Shown here: positions 26,254 to 35,946 of the stretch, piece by piece
How the letters are laid out: each line of letters starts with the position of its first letter
Numbering within the stretch: position 1 is the first letter of the stretch
Assembly (NCBI RefSeq): GCF_007197885.1
Contig: NZ_VKKG01000008.1
Span: forward strand, 1-64,000
Reading direction: 5' to 3'
Source of the DNA: Tessaracoccus rhinocerotis
Lineage (GTDB): Bacteria > Actinomycetota > Actinomycetes > Propionibacteriales > Propionibacteriaceae
Length of the DNA stretch: 64,000 nt
Notes under the pieces: model-generated
What the model was told of the DNA's origin: nothing
Seen by the model: only the letters and a program-made list of their open reading frames with translations
Databases searched by the model: none
Position numbers and translations under genes: made by a program

Positions 26254-27036
26254 TCAGCGCCGAAGTTGGGGAACCCGCGCCCCGACCCGCATGTCCCAGC
26301 GTTCCTCGGGTGCCTCCTCGCCGCGGACCTGTTCGACCAGTTCGGTGATGGCGTCGAGGATGGCGACGGTGGCGGCGTCGAGGGTCTCCTTCGTCGGTTC
26401 GCCCTCGCCCGCGAAGCGGCTCAGGTCCACCGGGTCCCCGATCAACAGGCTCACGCGACGGCGTCGCAGGCTGAACAGTCGCCACCACTCGAGCCGCTTG
26501 CCGCCCAGTACCTTCTCCGCGCCGCTCTGGCCGATCGGGATGACGGGGACACCGGTCTCGAGCGCCAGCCGGGCCGCGCCCGTGCGCCCCGTCATGGGCC
26601 AGAAGTCCGGGTCGGCGGTGATCGTGCCCTCGGGGTACATGGCCACGGCCCTGCCCTGCTCGAGCGCCCGCCTGGCATGCACGAGGGAGTCCTTGGCGTT
26701 GGCGGTGTTGCGGAGCACTGGGATCTGCTCGCAGGCGCGGGCCAGCCACCCGATCACCGGCACCCTCCAGATCTCGGACTTCCCGAGGAACCGGGGCCAG
26801 CGCCCGGCCATGATCACGAACTCGCCCAGCACGAGCACGTCGAAGTTGGAGATGTGGTTGGCGACGATCAACACCCCGCCTGTGGCGGGCAGCTTGTCAC
26901 GGCCGGCCCAGTTGCGGGTCACGAACAGCGGCAGCACGAGCCGCACCAGCTGCGCCAGCCCCCGGTAGACGGGGGGCGCGGGCTCGCGGTTCACACGCGC
27001 CAGTGGGAGGCGCCAGGGCTTGGTCGTCGGTGACAT
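26254..27036 (-). CDS. 1-acyl-sn-glycerol-3-phosphate acyltransferase family protein
   Basis: Membrane-associated acyltransferase of phospholipid synthesis. The 260-residue protein has the catalytic NHISNFD (NHx4D variant, about residue 60) and the YPEGT motif (about 134) of the PlsC family. It probably acylates lysophosphatidic acid. It lies 48 bp upstream of ddl, and gpsA, often found between them in actinobacteria, is absent here. Acyl substrate is unknown. Confidence 0.9.
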   Translation of the reverse strand: MSPTTKPWRLPLARVNREPAPPVYRGLAQLVRLVLPLFVTRNWAGRDKLPATGGVLIVANHISNFDVLVLGEFVIMAGRWPRFLGKSEIWRVPVIGWLARACEQIPVLRNTANAKDSLVHARRALEQGRAVAMYPEGTITADPDFWPMTGRTGAARLALETGVPVIPIGQSGAEKVLGGKRLEWWRLFSLRRRRVSLLIGDPVDLSRFAGEGEPTKETLDAATVAILDAITELVEQVRGEEAPEERWDMRVGARVPQLRR

Positions 27037-27082
27037 GGGCGTCAGCCTAGCGACCGGGATCGGGGTCCCACGCGCGCCACCC

Positions 27083-29137
27083 TCACGCGACCGGGTCGGT
27101 TGCGGGCATCAGGTGCCGCCGGAGGAAGGTCAGGTACAGGGCATCCATGTGTGCCCGCTGGCCGTTGTCGGCGGCTCCGCCGTGGCCGCCCTCGATGTTC
27201 TCGTGGTAGAGCGCCGGCTGGTCCGTCTCGAGCAGTTTGGCCATGAACTTGCGGGCGTGGCCGGGGTGCACCCGGTCGTCGCGCGTGGAGGTCAGGAGCA
27301 GGGTCGGGGGCAGTTGCCCGGCCACCTCGTCGAGCAGGTGGTAGGCGGAGAAGCGCTGGATGAACTCCCAGTCCTCCGACTTGTCCGGGTCACCGTACTC
27401 GCCCGTCCAGGAGGCCCCGGCCAGCAGCAGGTGGTAGCGGCGCATGTCCAGCAGCGGCACCTGGATGACCACGGCCCCGAAGAGTTCCGGGTACTGCGTG
27501 AGCATGTTCCCCGTCAGGAGGCCGCCGTTGCTCCCGCCGCGGATCCCCAGGTGCTCGGGCGACGTGATGCCCGAGGCGATGAGGTCGCGCGCGACGGCCG
27601 CGAAGTCCTCGTAGGCGCGCGGGCGGTTCTCCCGCAGCGCGGCCTGGTGCCAGGCCGGTCCGTACTCGCCGCCGCCCCGGATGTTGGCGACGACGAACGT
27701 TCCTCCGGCCTCCAGCCAGCCCTTGCCCACCGCCGGTGCGTAGCCGGGCGTCAGTGAGATCTCGAACCCGCCGTAACCGTAGAGCAGTGTTGGGCTGGTG
27801 CCGTCCCACGCCCGGTCCCGAGGCCGCACCAGGAAGTACGGCACCCTGGTCCCGTCGGCCGAGGTGGCGAAGTGCTGTTCGGTCACGTGGGTGGACGCGT
27901 CGAAGAACTCGGGCTCGCTGCGCAGGACCTCCGGGGCACCCGCCCCGGGGGCGACATCGCCCAACATCAGGGTGCTGGGGCTGAGGTAGTCGGTCACCAC
28001 CAGCCACAGCTCGTCACCGGCCTCGTCGTCCACGGCTGCCGCGTGGATGCTCCCGAACTCGGGAAGGCCGCCGAAGGGGCGTGTGCTCCAGCCGTCGTCA
28101 CCGTGGTGGGCGACAACCAGTTTGCTGCTGACGTCCTCCAGCACCGTCATCACGATGTGGTCGCGCGTGCAGGTGACGTCCTCGAGCGCGGTGGAGGCCG
28201 TGGGCTCGAAAAGGACGTCCAGGTTCCGCCCACCTGCGAGGAACTCGTCGAGGTCGGCCACGAGCAGCGCGCCCGCGGGATGGGTGCGGCCGCCAATGCT
28301 CCAGTCCTCGCGCAGCCCGAGCAGGAGCCACTGGCGGTGCACGTCCTTGTCCGCGGAGTCCGGGACGTCCAGGGGCACGAAGGCGCCGGACTCGTCGGCC
28401 ACGTACAGGACCGAGTTTCGGCTGTCGAGGTAGTGCAACAGGAGGTCGCGCTCGAACCCCGGGGTCCGGTCGCGCATTGCGCGGATCCCGTAGCCGGCGT
28501 TGTCGGCCGGACCCTCGAAGACGACCTCCGCCTGCTCCATGGGGGTGCCGCGTCGCCAGCGCCTCGCCAGCCGCGCGTAGCCGGCCAGGTTGGTGCTGTC
28601 CGCTCCGGTGTCGGTCACGAGGTAGACCGTGTCCTCGTCGATCCAGCTCAGCTGGCCCTTGGCCTCCGGGCGCTCGAACCCGCCCTCGACGAAGGTCTTC
28701 GACTCGACGTCGAACTCGCGCGTCACGTCGGCGTCGGCGCCGCCGCGCGAGAGGGCGACGAGGCAGCGCGGCTGGTCCGGGCGGAGGAACTCCACGCCGT
28801 GCCAGACCCAGTTCTCGCCCTCGAGACGGTTGAGCTCGTCGACGTCGAGCACCGTCTCCCAGGCCGGGGAGTCCTTCCGGTACTCGGCCAGGGTGGTGCG
28901 CCGCCACAGCCCGCGGGGATGCTCGGCGTCACGCCAGAAGTTGTAGAACCACTCCCCGCGCTTGGCGAGCACGGGGATCCTGTCCTGCGAGTCGTAGATG
29001 GCCCGCAGCTCGGACTCCAGCCGACGGAACTCCTCGCTCCCGGCCAGTTCGTCCTCGGTGACGGCGTTGCGCGCCCGGACCCAGTCCAGGGCCGCCGCAC
29101 CGTCCACGTCCTCCAGCCATTGGTGGGGATCAGTCAC
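27083..29137 (-). CDS. prolyl oligopeptidase family serine peptidase (S9)
   Basis: A cytosolic peptidase of 684 residues with no signal peptide. It has the N-terminal beta-propeller and a C-terminal alpha/beta-hydrolase domain carrying the triad: Ser in GGSNGGLL, Asp in TRDDRVHPGHARKF, His in EGGHGGAADN. Motif NIRGGGEYGP is typical of the family. The GTG at 29137 follows GAGGAGGAG. It probably cleaves short proline-containing peptides; oligopeptidase B-type specificity cannot be excluded. It is transcribed upstream of plsC with a 46-bp gap. Confidence 0.92.
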   Translation of the reverse strand: MTDPHQWLEDVDGAAALDWVRARNAVTEDELAGSEEFRRLESELRAIYDSQDRIPVLAKRGEWFYNFWRDAEHPRGLWRRTTLAEYRKDSPAWETVLDVDELNRLEGENWVWHGVEFLRPDQPRCLVALSRGGADADVTREFDVESKTFVEGGFERPEAKGQLSWIDEDTVYLVTDTGADSTNLAGYARLARRWRRGTPMEQAEVVFEGPADNAGYGIRAMRDRTPGFERDLLLHYLDSRNSVLYVADESGAFVPLDVPDSADKDVHRQWLLLGLREDWSIGGRTHPAGALLVADLDEFLAGGRNLDVLFEPTASTALEDVTCTRDHIVMTVLEDVSSKLVVAHHGDDGWSTRPFGGLPEFGSIHAAAVDDEAGDELWLVVTDYLSPSTLMLGDVAPGAGAPEVLRSEPEFFDASTHVTEQHFATSADGTRVPYFLVRPRDRAWDGTSPTLLYGYGGFEISLTPGYAPAVGKGWLEAGGTFVVANIRGGGEYGPAWHQAALRENRPRAYEDFAAVARDLIASGITSPEHLGIRGGSNGGLLTGNMLTQYPELFGAVVIQVPLLDMRRYHLLLAGASWTGEYGDPDKSEDWEFIQRFSAYHLLDEVAGQLPPTLLLTSTRDDRVHPGHARKFMAKLLETDQPALYHENIEGGHGGAADNGQRAHMDALYLTFLRRHLMPATDPVA

Positions 29138-29204
29138 GCTCTCCTCCTCGTCGACTCCCCAAGGCTACCGACCGGCGCAGGTGCCCCCTGCCGCGCAAGC
29201 ACGA

Positions 29205-29232
29205 AGCCGCCGCCCCTTCCGGGACGGCGGCT
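29205..29232. terminator. hairpin downstream of leuCD
   Basis: AGCCGCCGCCCC (29205-29216) and GGGACGGCGGCT (29221-29232) form a 12-bp stem with one mismatch and a TTCC loop, 16 bp past the leuD stop. Confidence 0.7.
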
Positions 29233-29247
29233 CCTGCGTCGTGCGGA

Positions 29248-29862
29248 TCAGGCCATGTTGTCGGCGGTGCAGGCCGGCAGTGTCCGCGGCTTGAAGCTGG
29301 GACGCGACGCCTCGTAGGCGTCGATGTCGGCCTCGTGCTGCAGCGTGGACGAGATGTCGTCCAGGCCGTTGAGTAGGCGGTGCTTGGTGTGGGCGTCGAT
29401 CTCGAAGGGGTAGCTTGCGTCCCCCACCGAGATGGTCTGCGACTCGAGGTCCACCGTCAGCTCCTGCTCGGGGCTGGTCTCCACCGCGGTCCACAGGGCT
29501 TGGATGGTGGGCTCGTCGACGGCGGCCACCAGGAGGCCGGCCTTGCCGGAGTTGCCCCGGAAGATGTCCCCGAAGCGGGTGCCGATGACCACCTTGAACC
29601 CGTAGTTCTGGAGCGCCCAGACTGCGTGTTCACGGGAGGACCCGGTGCCGAAGTCGGGGCCGGGCAGCAGGATCGTGCCGTGCTTGTAGGGCTCCTTGTT
29701 CAGCACGAAGTCGGGGTCGTTGCGCCACGCCGAGAACAGCCCGTCCTCGAACCCGGTACGCGTGATGCGCTTGAGGTACACGGCCGGGATGATCTGGTCC
29801 GTGTCCACGTTGGAGCGGCGCAGCGGGACCCCGATGCCGGTGTGTGACTTGAAGGCTTCCAT
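29248..29862 (-). CDS. leuD: 3-isopropylmalate dehydratase small subunit
   Basis: Swivel-domain subunit of isopropylmalate isomerase (leucine pathway) and, with CimA, of the citramalate route. The 204-residue protein has [11 protein letters not shown] near the start and [11 protein letters not shown] in the middle, both standard. The ATG at 29862 follows the leuC stop by 2 bases. It works as a LeuCD heterodimer with the upstream gene product. Confidence 0.97.
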   Translation of the reverse strand: MEAFKSHTGIGVPLRRSNVDTDQIIPAVYLKRITRTGFEDGLFSAWRNDPDFVLNKEPYKHGTILLPGPDFGTGSSREHAVWALQNYGFKVVIGTRFGDIFRGNSGKAGLLVAAVDEPTIQALWTAVETSPEQELTVDLESQTISVGDASYPFEIDAHTKHRLLNGLDDISSTLQHEADIDAYEASRPSFKPRTLPACTADNMA

Positions 29863-29864
29863 GC

Positions 29865-31271
29865 TCAGGCTCCGATCAGGTCTGCGGGCGCGCTCAGGTG
29901 CCCGGTGATGGCGGTGGCGGCTGCGACGGCGGGCGAGACCAGGTGCGTGCGTCCGCCCTTGCCCTGCCGGCCCTCGAAGTTGCGGTTGGACGTCGAAGCA
30001 GCTCGCTCCCCCGGCTTCAGCTGGTCCGGGTTCATGCCCAGGCACATGGAGCAGCCGGCGGCGCGCCACTCGGCACCGAAGTCCAGGAAGACCTTGTCGA
30101 GGCCCTCCTCCTCGGCCTGCAGGCGCACGCGGGCCGATCCGGGCACGACGAGCATGCGCACGCCGTCGGCCACCTTCCTGCCCTGCAGGACGGAGGCCGC
30201 GAGGCGCAGGTCCTCGATCCGGCCGTTCGTGCACGAACCCAGGAAGACGGTGTCCACGGTGATGTTGCGCATCGGGGTGCCAGGCTCGAGGTCCATGTAC
30301 TCCAGGGCCCGCCTGGCGGTGGCCTGCTCCACCTCGGACTCGAAGTCCTCGGGGGCCGGGACGGTGGCGCCCAGCGGAACGCCGTGGCCGGGGTTGGTGC
30401 CCCAGGTCACGAAGGGCGTCAGCTGGGTGGCGTCGATGTCCACCTCGAAGTCGAAGGTGGCGTCGTCGTCGGTGCGCAGCGTCCGCCAGTACTCGACGGC
30501 GGCGTCCCACTCCGCACCCTCGGGGGCGTGCGGGCGCCCCTTCAGGTAGGCGAAGGTGGTCTCGTCGGGAGCCATCATGCCGGCCTTGGCGCCCCACTCG
30601 ATGGACATGTTGCAGATGGTCATGCGGCCCTCCATGGAGAGCTGCTCGATGGTGGAGCCGCGGTACTCGACGATGTAGCCCTGCCCCCCTCCGGTGCCCA
30701 CCTTCGCGATGAGCGCCAGCACGAGGTCCTTGGCGGTCACGCCGTCGGGCAGGTCACCGTCGACGTTGACGGCCATCATCTTCGGCTTCTTCTGCGGGAG
30801 CGTCTGGGTGGCCAGCACGTGCTCGACCTCGGAGGTGCCGATGCCGAAGGCCAGCGCACCGAACGCGCCGTGGGTGGAGGTGTGGGAGTCGCCGCACACG
30901 ATGGTCATGCCGGGCTGGGTCACGCCCAGCTGGGGGCCGATGATGTGCACGACGCCCTGGTCACGGTCGCCCAGCGAGTGGATCCGGATACCGAACTCCT
31001 CGGCGTTCCTGCGCAGGGTCTCGACCTGGGTGCGGGAGACGGGATCGGCGATGGGCCTGTCGATGTTCAGCGTGGGGGTGTTGTGGTCCTCGGTGGCGAG
31101 CGTGTGCTCGGGCCGACGGACCTTCCGCCCGTTCATGCGCAGCCCCTCGAAGGCCTGCGGACTGGTCACCTCGTGAACGAGGTGCAGGTCGATGTAGAGC
31201 AGGTCCGGCTCGCCGTCGACGGAGCGCACCTCGTGTGCGTCCCAGACCTTCTGCGCCAGGGTCTTACCCAT
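29865..31271 (-). CDS. leuC: 3-isopropylmalate dehydratase large subunit
   Basis: 4Fe-4S dehydratase subunit that isomerises 2- to 3-isopropylmalate. The 468-residue product has the cluster cysteines in GSCTNGR and [10 protein letters not shown], plus the [13 protein letters not shown] motif. The ATG at 31271 ([15 protein letters not shown]) is preceded by AAGGGG. It is divergent from the IclR regulator, with two inverted repeats in the 108-bp gap, and forms an operon with leuD. Confidence 0.97.
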   Translation of the reverse strand: MGKTLAQKVWDAHEVRSVDGEPDLLYIDLHLVHEVTSPQAFEGLRMNGRKVRRPEHTLATEDHNTPTLNIDRPIADPVSRTQVETLRRNAEEFGIRIHSLGDRDQGVVHIIGPQLGVTQPGMTIVCGDSHTSTHGAFGALAFGIGTSEVEHVLATQTLPQKKPKMMAVNVDGDLPDGVTAKDLVLALIAKVGTGGGQGYIVEYRGSTIEQLSMEGRMTICNMSIEWGAKAGMMAPDETTFAYLKGRPHAPEGAEWDAAVEYWRTLRTDDDATFDFEVDIDATQLTPFVTWGTNPGHGVPLGATVPAPEDFESEVEQATARRALEYMDLEPGTPMRNITVDTVFLGSCTNGRIEDLRLAASVLQGRKVADGVRMLVVPGSARVRLQAEEEGLDKVFLDFGAEWRAAGCSMCLGMNPDQLKPGERAASTSNRNFEGRQGKGGRTHLVSPAVAAATAITGHLSAPADLIGA

Positions 31272-31305
31272 GTTCCCACCCCTTGAGTGCTGTTTGGTTC
31301 GTTGT

Positions 31306-31345
31306 GCTGACTGAAGTGTCAGCCAACTGCGAAGAGAATACTCTT
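31306..31345. promoter_or_regulatory. two inverted repeats, candidate IclR-type operators
   Basis: GCTGAC-N6-GTCAGC (31306-31323) and AAGAG-AATA-CTCTT (31332-31345) lie in the 108-bp divergent gap between leuC and the IclR gene. The second overlaps -10-like bases on both strands, a position suited to control of both genes. Confidence 0.5.
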
Positions 31346-31379
31346 GCGTGTCCGCCATTCGAAACGCTAGTCTCGCCAT

Positions 31380-32105
31380 ATGGACAGCAGTAGTGGAGTT
31401 GGCGTACTGGACAAGGCGGCGGCCGTCCTGGCGGCGCTCGAGCAGAATCCCCTGACCCTGGCAGGTCTGGTCACGGCCACCGGTCTGGCGCGCCCGACGG
31501 CGCACAGGCTCGCGGTCGCGCTCGAGCACCACAGGTTCGTCGGGCGGGACCTGCAGGGCAGGTTCGTGCTCGGACCCCGCCTGGTGGAACTCGCCGACTC
31601 GGCCTCCGAGGATCCCTTGGTCGCCACGGCCGGCCCCATCCTCACCCGCCTGCGCGACATCACCGGGGAGTCCGCGCAGCTCTACCGCCGGCAGGGCGAC
31701 ATGCGCATCTGCGCCGCCGCGGTCGAGCGCCCCACTGGCCTGCGGGACACGATCCCGGTGGGGGCGCAGCTGTCCATGACCGCAGGATCGGCCGCCCAGG
31801 TGCTGCTGGCCTGGGAGGAGACCGACCGGCTCCCCAAGCTGCTCGAGCAGGCAGCCTTCACCTCGGCCTCGCTCCAGACGGTGAGGCGTCGCGGCTGGGC
31901 CCAGTCCGTCGGTGAGCGCGAGGCCGGCGTGGCGTCGGTCTCGGCACCCGTGCTCGCGCCGTCGGGACGGATCATCGCGGCCGTCAGCGTCTCCGGCCCG
32001 ATCGAGCGGCTCACCCGCCAGCCGGGCAGGCTGCACGCGCCCGCCGTGATGGCTGCGGCCGAGCGCCTCAGCGAGGTCCTGCGCCGTTCCGGCAACGCCG
32101 ACTGA
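31380..32105 (+). CDS. IclR-family regulator, NdgR/LtbR type
   Basis: A 241-residue regulator with an N-terminal winged helix ([22 protein letters not shown]) and a C-terminal IclR effector domain. Divergent pairing with leuCD matches NdgR of Streptomyces and LtbR of C. glutamicum, which control leuCD, leuB and other amino-acid genes. The ATG at 31380 starts [13 protein letters not shown], as in that subfamily. Likely leucine-pathway repressor or activator; leuB, cimA and ilvBNC in this window are plausible further targets. Confidence 0.88.
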   Translation: MDSSSGVGVLDKAAAVLAALEQNPLTLAGLVTATGLARPTAHRLAVALEHHRFVGRDLQGRFVLGPRLVELADSASEDPLVATAGPILTRLRDITGESAQLYRRQGDMRICAAAVERPTGLRDTIPVGAQLSMTAGSAAQVLLAWEETDRLPKLLEQAAFTSASLQTVRRRGWAQSVGEREAGVASVSAPVLAPSGRIIAAVSVSGPIERLTRQPGRLHAPAVMAAAERLSEVLRRSGNAD

Positions 32106-32135
32106 CCGGATCCCAGACCAGCCCTGGAACACCAG

Positions 32136-32170
32136 AACACCCCGCGATCCGGTGAGGATCGCGGGGTGTT
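32136..32170. terminator. bidirectional intrinsic terminator
   Basis: AACACCCCGCGATCC (32136-32150) and its exact complement (32156-32170) form a 15-bp stem with a GGTGA loop. It serves the IclR gene on the plus strand and the tRNA-Glu gene on the minus strand. Confidence 0.92.
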
Positions 32171-32176
32171 TCGCAC

Positions 32177-32252
32177 TGGTAGCCCCGACGGGATTCGAAC
32201 CCGCGCTACCGCCTTGAGAGGGCGGCGTGCTAGGCCGCTACACAACGGGGCC
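32177..32252 (-). tRNA. tRNA-Glu (CTC)
   Basis: The minus strand folds into a full cloverleaf: GGCCCCG pairs with CGGGGCT across the acceptor, the anticodon loop is CTCTCAA (anticodon CTC), and the T arm is CGGGTTCGAATCCCG. The mature body is 32180-32252 and CCA is encoded (32177-32179). Confidence 0.96.
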
Positions 32253-32298
32253 AGGCGGTGAAATGCTAGTGCATCCAGATGGTTGCTGTCACATTCCG

Positions 32299-32370
32299 CT
32301 GGGGTACTAGGACTCGAACCTAGACTAACTGAACCAGAATCAGTCGGGCTGCCAATTACCCTATACCCCA
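32299..32370 (-). tRNA. tRNA-Gln (CTG)
   Basis: The minus strand starts TGGGGTA, pairs with TACCCCA, and has the anticodon loop TTCTGGT (anticodon CTG) and T arm CTAGGTTCGAGTCCTAG. The discriminator is G. CCA is not encoded, unlike the neighbouring tRNA-Glu. The two tRNAs are 46 bp apart and probably processed from one transcript. Confidence 0.96.
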
Positions 32371-32450
32371 CCGTGCTCGACTGGCGAGCACGAGTGGAAA
32401 CTCTACACCAAATCCTGACCGGGCAACAAACCGGACGCCGCCGCCATGGT

Positions 32451-33368
32451 TCAGGGGGTCGTGGTGGCCACCCGCATCCGCCTGCCCACCCACCAGGCGG
32501 CCAGCGCGAACAGAGCGAAGCCCAGCACGTCGAAGAAGGCCTTGTCCCAGCCGATGGCGCTGGTTGCCTTGGTGGCGGCCACTCCCCCGGTGAAGATTCC
32601 GTACCCGAAGGCGAAGACGTTGTTCACGACGTGCGCACCGATCGCTGCCTCTAGCCCACCCGTGCGCCACACCAGGAAGCCGACGACCAGGCCGAACGCG
32701 AACCGGTTCACGAACAGTGCCGGGTTCTGGACCCCGTGGAAGAGGGCGAACAGCAGGGCCGAGCCGACGATGCCCACCCAGGCTTGCTGGAAGGCGGTGC
32801 CGAGGGCCTGGAGGACGTAGCCCCGGAAGAAGAGTTCCTCCGCGGCGGCCTGGATCGGTGAGGTGACCAGGATGATGGCCAGGAACACCGCCCAGTTGGC
32901 CTGTGGGGCCCGGAAGGCCGGCATCTCCACGAAGGCGAAGGAGAGCCACAGCACTGCATTCAGCACGACGAGCGCGACGAGCAGGCACGCCAGCAGGTAA
33001 CGCCATCGGACGCCCGGCTGCACCGAGACCAGCCAGCGCCAGCCGCGGGCGTGCAGGTACCGGGCGAGCAGCACCGAGATCACAATCAGCATCGCCAGTC
33101 CGAGGTGGGACGCGAGCAGCCCCTCGGGCAGCTCGTAGGCCAGCGCGTCGGCCTGGTACTGCTCGAAGGGCGGCCGGCCCCGCAGGAGCCACGTGAGGCG
33201 CAGGACGAGCTGCGACACCACCGGGACGAGGATCACGAACGCGAGCACGCCCAGCAGCACCCCCATAATGGGCTTGACAGGGTTCCTGACCGGTTCGGTC
33301 AGGACTAGGGGGTAGCCGAGCCCGCCGGAGGGCTCGTCGGCCTCCGGCGTGAACAGCTGCTGGCTCAC
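32451..33368 (-). CDS. CPBP-family intramembrane glutamic endopeptidase
   Basis: A 305-residue membrane protein with about eight hydrophobic segments and the CPBP/Abi motifs: EELFFRGYVL (motif 1, catalytic Glu pair and Arg), FHGVQN (motif 2) and HVVNN (motif 3). Members process or bind membrane proteins; some give bacteriocin self-immunity. The GTG at 33368 overlaps the upstream FAH gene stop (GTGA), so they are cotranscribed. Substrate unknown. It sits where gltX lies in M. tuberculosis between these tRNAs and the FAH gene. Confidence 0.9.
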   Translation of the reverse strand: MSQQLFTPEADEPSGGLGYPLVLTEPVRNPVKPIMGVLLGVLAFVILVPVVSQLVLRLTWLLRGRPPFEQYQADALAYELPEGLLASHLGLAMLIVISVLLARYLHARGWRWLVSVQPGVRWRYLLACLLVALVVLNAVLWLSFAFVEMPAFRAPQANWAVFLAIILVTSPIQAAAEELFFRGYVLQALGTAFQQAWVGIVGSALLFALFHGVQNPALFVNRFAFGLVVGFLVWRTGGLEAAIGAHVVNNVFAFGYGIFTGGVAATKATSAIGWDKAFFDVLGFALFALAAWWVGRRMRVATTTP

Positions 33369-34171
33369 TGCCCCGTGACCGGGTTGCTCAGGGTGCCCAG
33401 ACCGTCGATCGAGACGTGGACGGTGTCGCCGTCGGCCATCGCGCCGACGCCGGCGGGGGTGCCGGTGAGGATGACGTCACCGGGGAGCAGGGTGGTGAAG
33501 CCGGAGATGAAGCTGACCAGTTCGGTGATGCCGCGCACCATCTGCGAGGTGCTGCCCTGCTGGCGCACCTCGTCGTTCAGGCGCGTCTCCAGGCCGAGGT
33601 CCTCCGCCTCCGCGACGGTGAGGTGGGTGTTGATCCAGGGGCCGAGGGGGCAGAAGGAGTCCGAGCCCTTGGCGCGGGACCACTGGGAGTCGGCGTGCTG
33701 CCAGTCGCGGGCCGTGACGTCGTTGGCGATGGTGTAGCCGAAGATGACCTCGGGCACGCGCTCCGGCGGCACCTCCTTGCAGAACCGGTTGATGATGATG
33801 GCGAGCTCGCCCTCGTAGTGGAGCTCGGAGACCCCGGCGGGCCGCACGATCGGGTCGTTGGGGCCGATCACCGAGGTGTTGGGCTTGAAGAACACCAGCG
33901 GGGCGCCGGCGGGCACTTCGCTGCCCATCTCGGCGGCGTGGTCGGCGTAGTTCTTGCCCACCGCCACCACCTTGCTGCGCGGGATCACCGGCGCGAGCAG
34001 CCGGACGTCGGCCAGCGCATGGCGCTCGCCGGTGTAGTTGACGGGGACACCGGCTAGCGGGTCGCCGGTGATCACCGCGATCGAGTCGGGGTTCTCCCCG
34101 CCGTCGAGGGCCAGTTCGATGATGCCGTAGGCCGGATCCTGACCGGCGGCGGCGAAACGAGCAATACGCAT
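33365..34171 (-). CDS. fumarylacetoacetate hydrolase family protein
   Basis: A 268-residue FAH-fold hydrolase or decarboxylase. It has VGKNYADHAAEMG, the metal-binding Glu pair in HYEGELAIII, NDVTARDWQ, and LTGTPAGVG, all typical of the FAHD1/HpcE-like branch. Substrates in the family are 2-oxo acids such as acylpyruvates or oxaloacetate. Homologues sit near leuCD in other actinobacteria (Rv2993c). It lies 48 bp downstream of cimA and overlaps the CPBP gene. Confidence 0.92.
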   Translation of the reverse strand: MRIARFAAAGQDPAYGIIELALDGGENPDSIAVITGDPLAGVPVNYTGERHALADVRLLAPVIPRSKVVAVGKNYADHAAEMGSEVPAGAPLVFFKPNTSVIGPNDPIVRPAGVSELHYEGELAIIINRFCKEVPPERVPEVIFGYTIANDVTARDWQHADSQWSRAKGSDSFCPLGPWINTHLTVAEAEDLGLETRLNDEVRQQGSTSQMVRGITELVSFISGFTTLLPGDVILTGTPAGVGAMADGDTVHVSIDGLGTLSNPVTGQ

Positions 34172-34219
34172 GGGCTACAGCGTAGTTGCTCCCGTGGCCC
34201 CGGCCGATCCCCCGTGGGC

Positions 34220-35824
34220 TCAGGCCGCGGTCTCGGGGCGCAGCTCCGGCTCCACGTGGGTGAAGATGCCGTAGACCAGCGCGTCGAACAGCGCCTCCCA
34301 GGACGCCTCGATGACGTTGGTGCCCACGCCGACCGTGGTCCAGGTGCTCCCCTCGTAGGAGGTGTTGATCAGGACGCGGACGGTGGCGTCGGTGCCGTGG
34401 CCCTCGTCGAGCAGGCGGACCGAGTAGTCGGTGAGCTCGAAGGACTCGACGGCGGGGTAGGCCGCGGCGATCGCCTTGCGCAGCGCGTGGTCCAATGCGT
34501 TGACCGGGCCGTTGCCCTCACCCACGACCATCTCCTGCTTGCCCTTGGCGGTGATCTTCACCGTGGCCTCGGAGATGGTCTCGCCGTGGCGCTCCTCCGT
34601 GAACACCCGCCACGAGGTGACCTGGAACGGCTGCGGCAGGAGTCCGAGCTCGTCGCGCAGCAACATCTCGAAGCTGGCGTCGCTCGACTCGTAGCTGTAT
34701 CCCTCGGCCTCCTTGGCCTTGACCCGCTCAGTCACGCGCGCCGCGAGCTCGCGGTCGCTGAGGTCGAAGCCCAGCTGGTCGCCCTTGATCTGGATGTTCG
34801 CCCGCCCGGCCATGTCCGAGATCAGCATGCGCATGTCGTTGCCCACCAGGGTGGGGTCGATGTGCTGGTAGAGGTTGGCGTCCACCTTGATGGCGCTGGC
34901 GTGCAGGCCGGCCTTGTGGGCGAAGCTGCTGGCGCCGACGTAGGGCTGCCGACCCAGGAGCGGCTGGTTGGCCACCAGCGCGATCGCGTGCGAGACGCGG
35001 GTGATCTCGGCCAGGTTCGCCGGCGGCAGCAGCTCCCAGCCGAACTTGATCTGGAGGTTGGGGATGACCGCCGACAGGTCGGCGTTGCCGGTGCGCTCCC
35101 CGTAGCCGTTGAACGTGCCCTGGACGTGCATGACGCCGGCCTCGACCGCGGCCAGCGTGTTCGCCACCGCGCAGCCGGTGTCGTTGTGGCAGTGGATGCC
35201 GAGGTTGGCGCCGGTCTGCGCGGCCGCGCTCACGACGTCGCCCATCCAGCTCGGGAGCATGCCGCCGTTGGTGTCGCACAGGATGACCACCTCAGCACCC
35301 GCCTCCGAGGCCGCCCGCACGACGCTGAGGGCGTATTCCGGATTCGCGCGGTAGCCGTCGAAGAAGTGCTCGCAGTCGACGAACACGTGCTTGCCCTGCT
35401 CCCGCAGGTACGTCACGGTGTCGGTCACCATCTCGAGGTTCTCATCGAGGGTGGTGCGCAGCGCCCGCGTGACGTGCTCGTCGTGACTCTTGGCCACGAT
35501 GCAGATGTAGTCGGTGCCGGCGTCCACGAGTGCCTTCGTGAGCGGGTCGGTGGCCGCGGTGGCGCCCGCCTTGCGGGTGGCGCCGAATGCCACCAGCTTC
35601 GAGTTGCGCAGTTCCAGTTCCTTCGCCTCGACGAAGAACTGCGTGTCCGCGGGGTTGGCGCCCGGCCAGCCCCCCTCGATGAAGGTCACTCCCAGCTCGT
35701 CGAGGTAGCCGGCGATTCGCAGCTTGTCCGCGACGCTGAGTCGCAACCCTTCCTGCTGCGCGCCGTCGCGCAGGCTGGTGTCAAAGATGTGGAACTCTTC
35801 GGGCACTGTCGGAGTGGTGGTCAT
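34220..35824 (-). CDS. cimA: citramalate synthase
   Basis: Condenses pyruvate with acetyl-CoA to (R)-citramalate, the first step of a threonine-independent route to isoleucine. The 534-residue protein has the HMGL-like barrel with [33 protein letters not shown], and a C-terminal LeuA-type allosteric domain. The sequence is the long CimA form (TIGR00977-like) rather than LeuA. The ATG at 35824 follows an AGGAAG site. It is divergent from leuB. An annotation as alpha-isopropylmalate synthase family protein is the alternative. Confidence 0.92.
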   Translation of the reverse strand: MTTTPTVPEEFHIFDTSLRDGAQQEGLRLSVADKLRIAGYLDELGVTFIEGGWPGANPADTQFFVEAKELELRNSKLVAFGATRKAGATAATDPLTKALVDAGTDYICIVAKSHDEHVTRALRTTLDENLEMVTDTVTYLREQGKHVFVDCEHFFDGYRANPEYALSVVRAASEAGAEVVILCDTNGGMLPSWMGDVVSAAAQTGANLGIHCHNDTGCAVANTLAAVEAGVMHVQGTFNGYGERTGNADLSAVIPNLQIKFGWELLPPANLAEITRVSHAIALVANQPLLGRQPYVGASSFAHKAGLHASAIKVDANLYQHIDPTLVGNDMRMLISDMAGRANIQIKGDQLGFDLSDRELAARVTERVKAKEAEGYSYESSDASFEMLLRDELGLLPQPFQVTSWRVFTEERHGETISEATVKITAKGKQEMVVGEGNGPVNALDHALRKAIAAAYPAVESFELTDYSVRLLDEGHGTDATVRVLINTSYEGSTWTTVGVGTNVIEASWEALFDALVYGIFTHVEPELRPETAA

Positions 35825-35946
35825 GGCTACTTCCTGCATCCGCCGGGGGTGGTGTTCCGGAAAGCCTAACCCGGACGTCTCGCCAGTTGGGACGACGTCC
35901 ACGCCCGAAACGCGCTCATGCGGCACCGATCGCTATGGTTCAGCGC

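Noticed and set aside
29865-32132. Large leuC frame extending back to 32132
   Set aside because: The extension is antisense to the IclR gene. The true LeuC start [10 protein letters not shown] at 31271 has a ribosome site and the family's normal length.
32177-32370. Prophage attachment site at the tRNA genes
   Set aside because: There is no integrase, no repeated tRNA 3' end and no phage gene nearby. The only tyrosine recombinase is XerD, 25 kb away in its usual core context.
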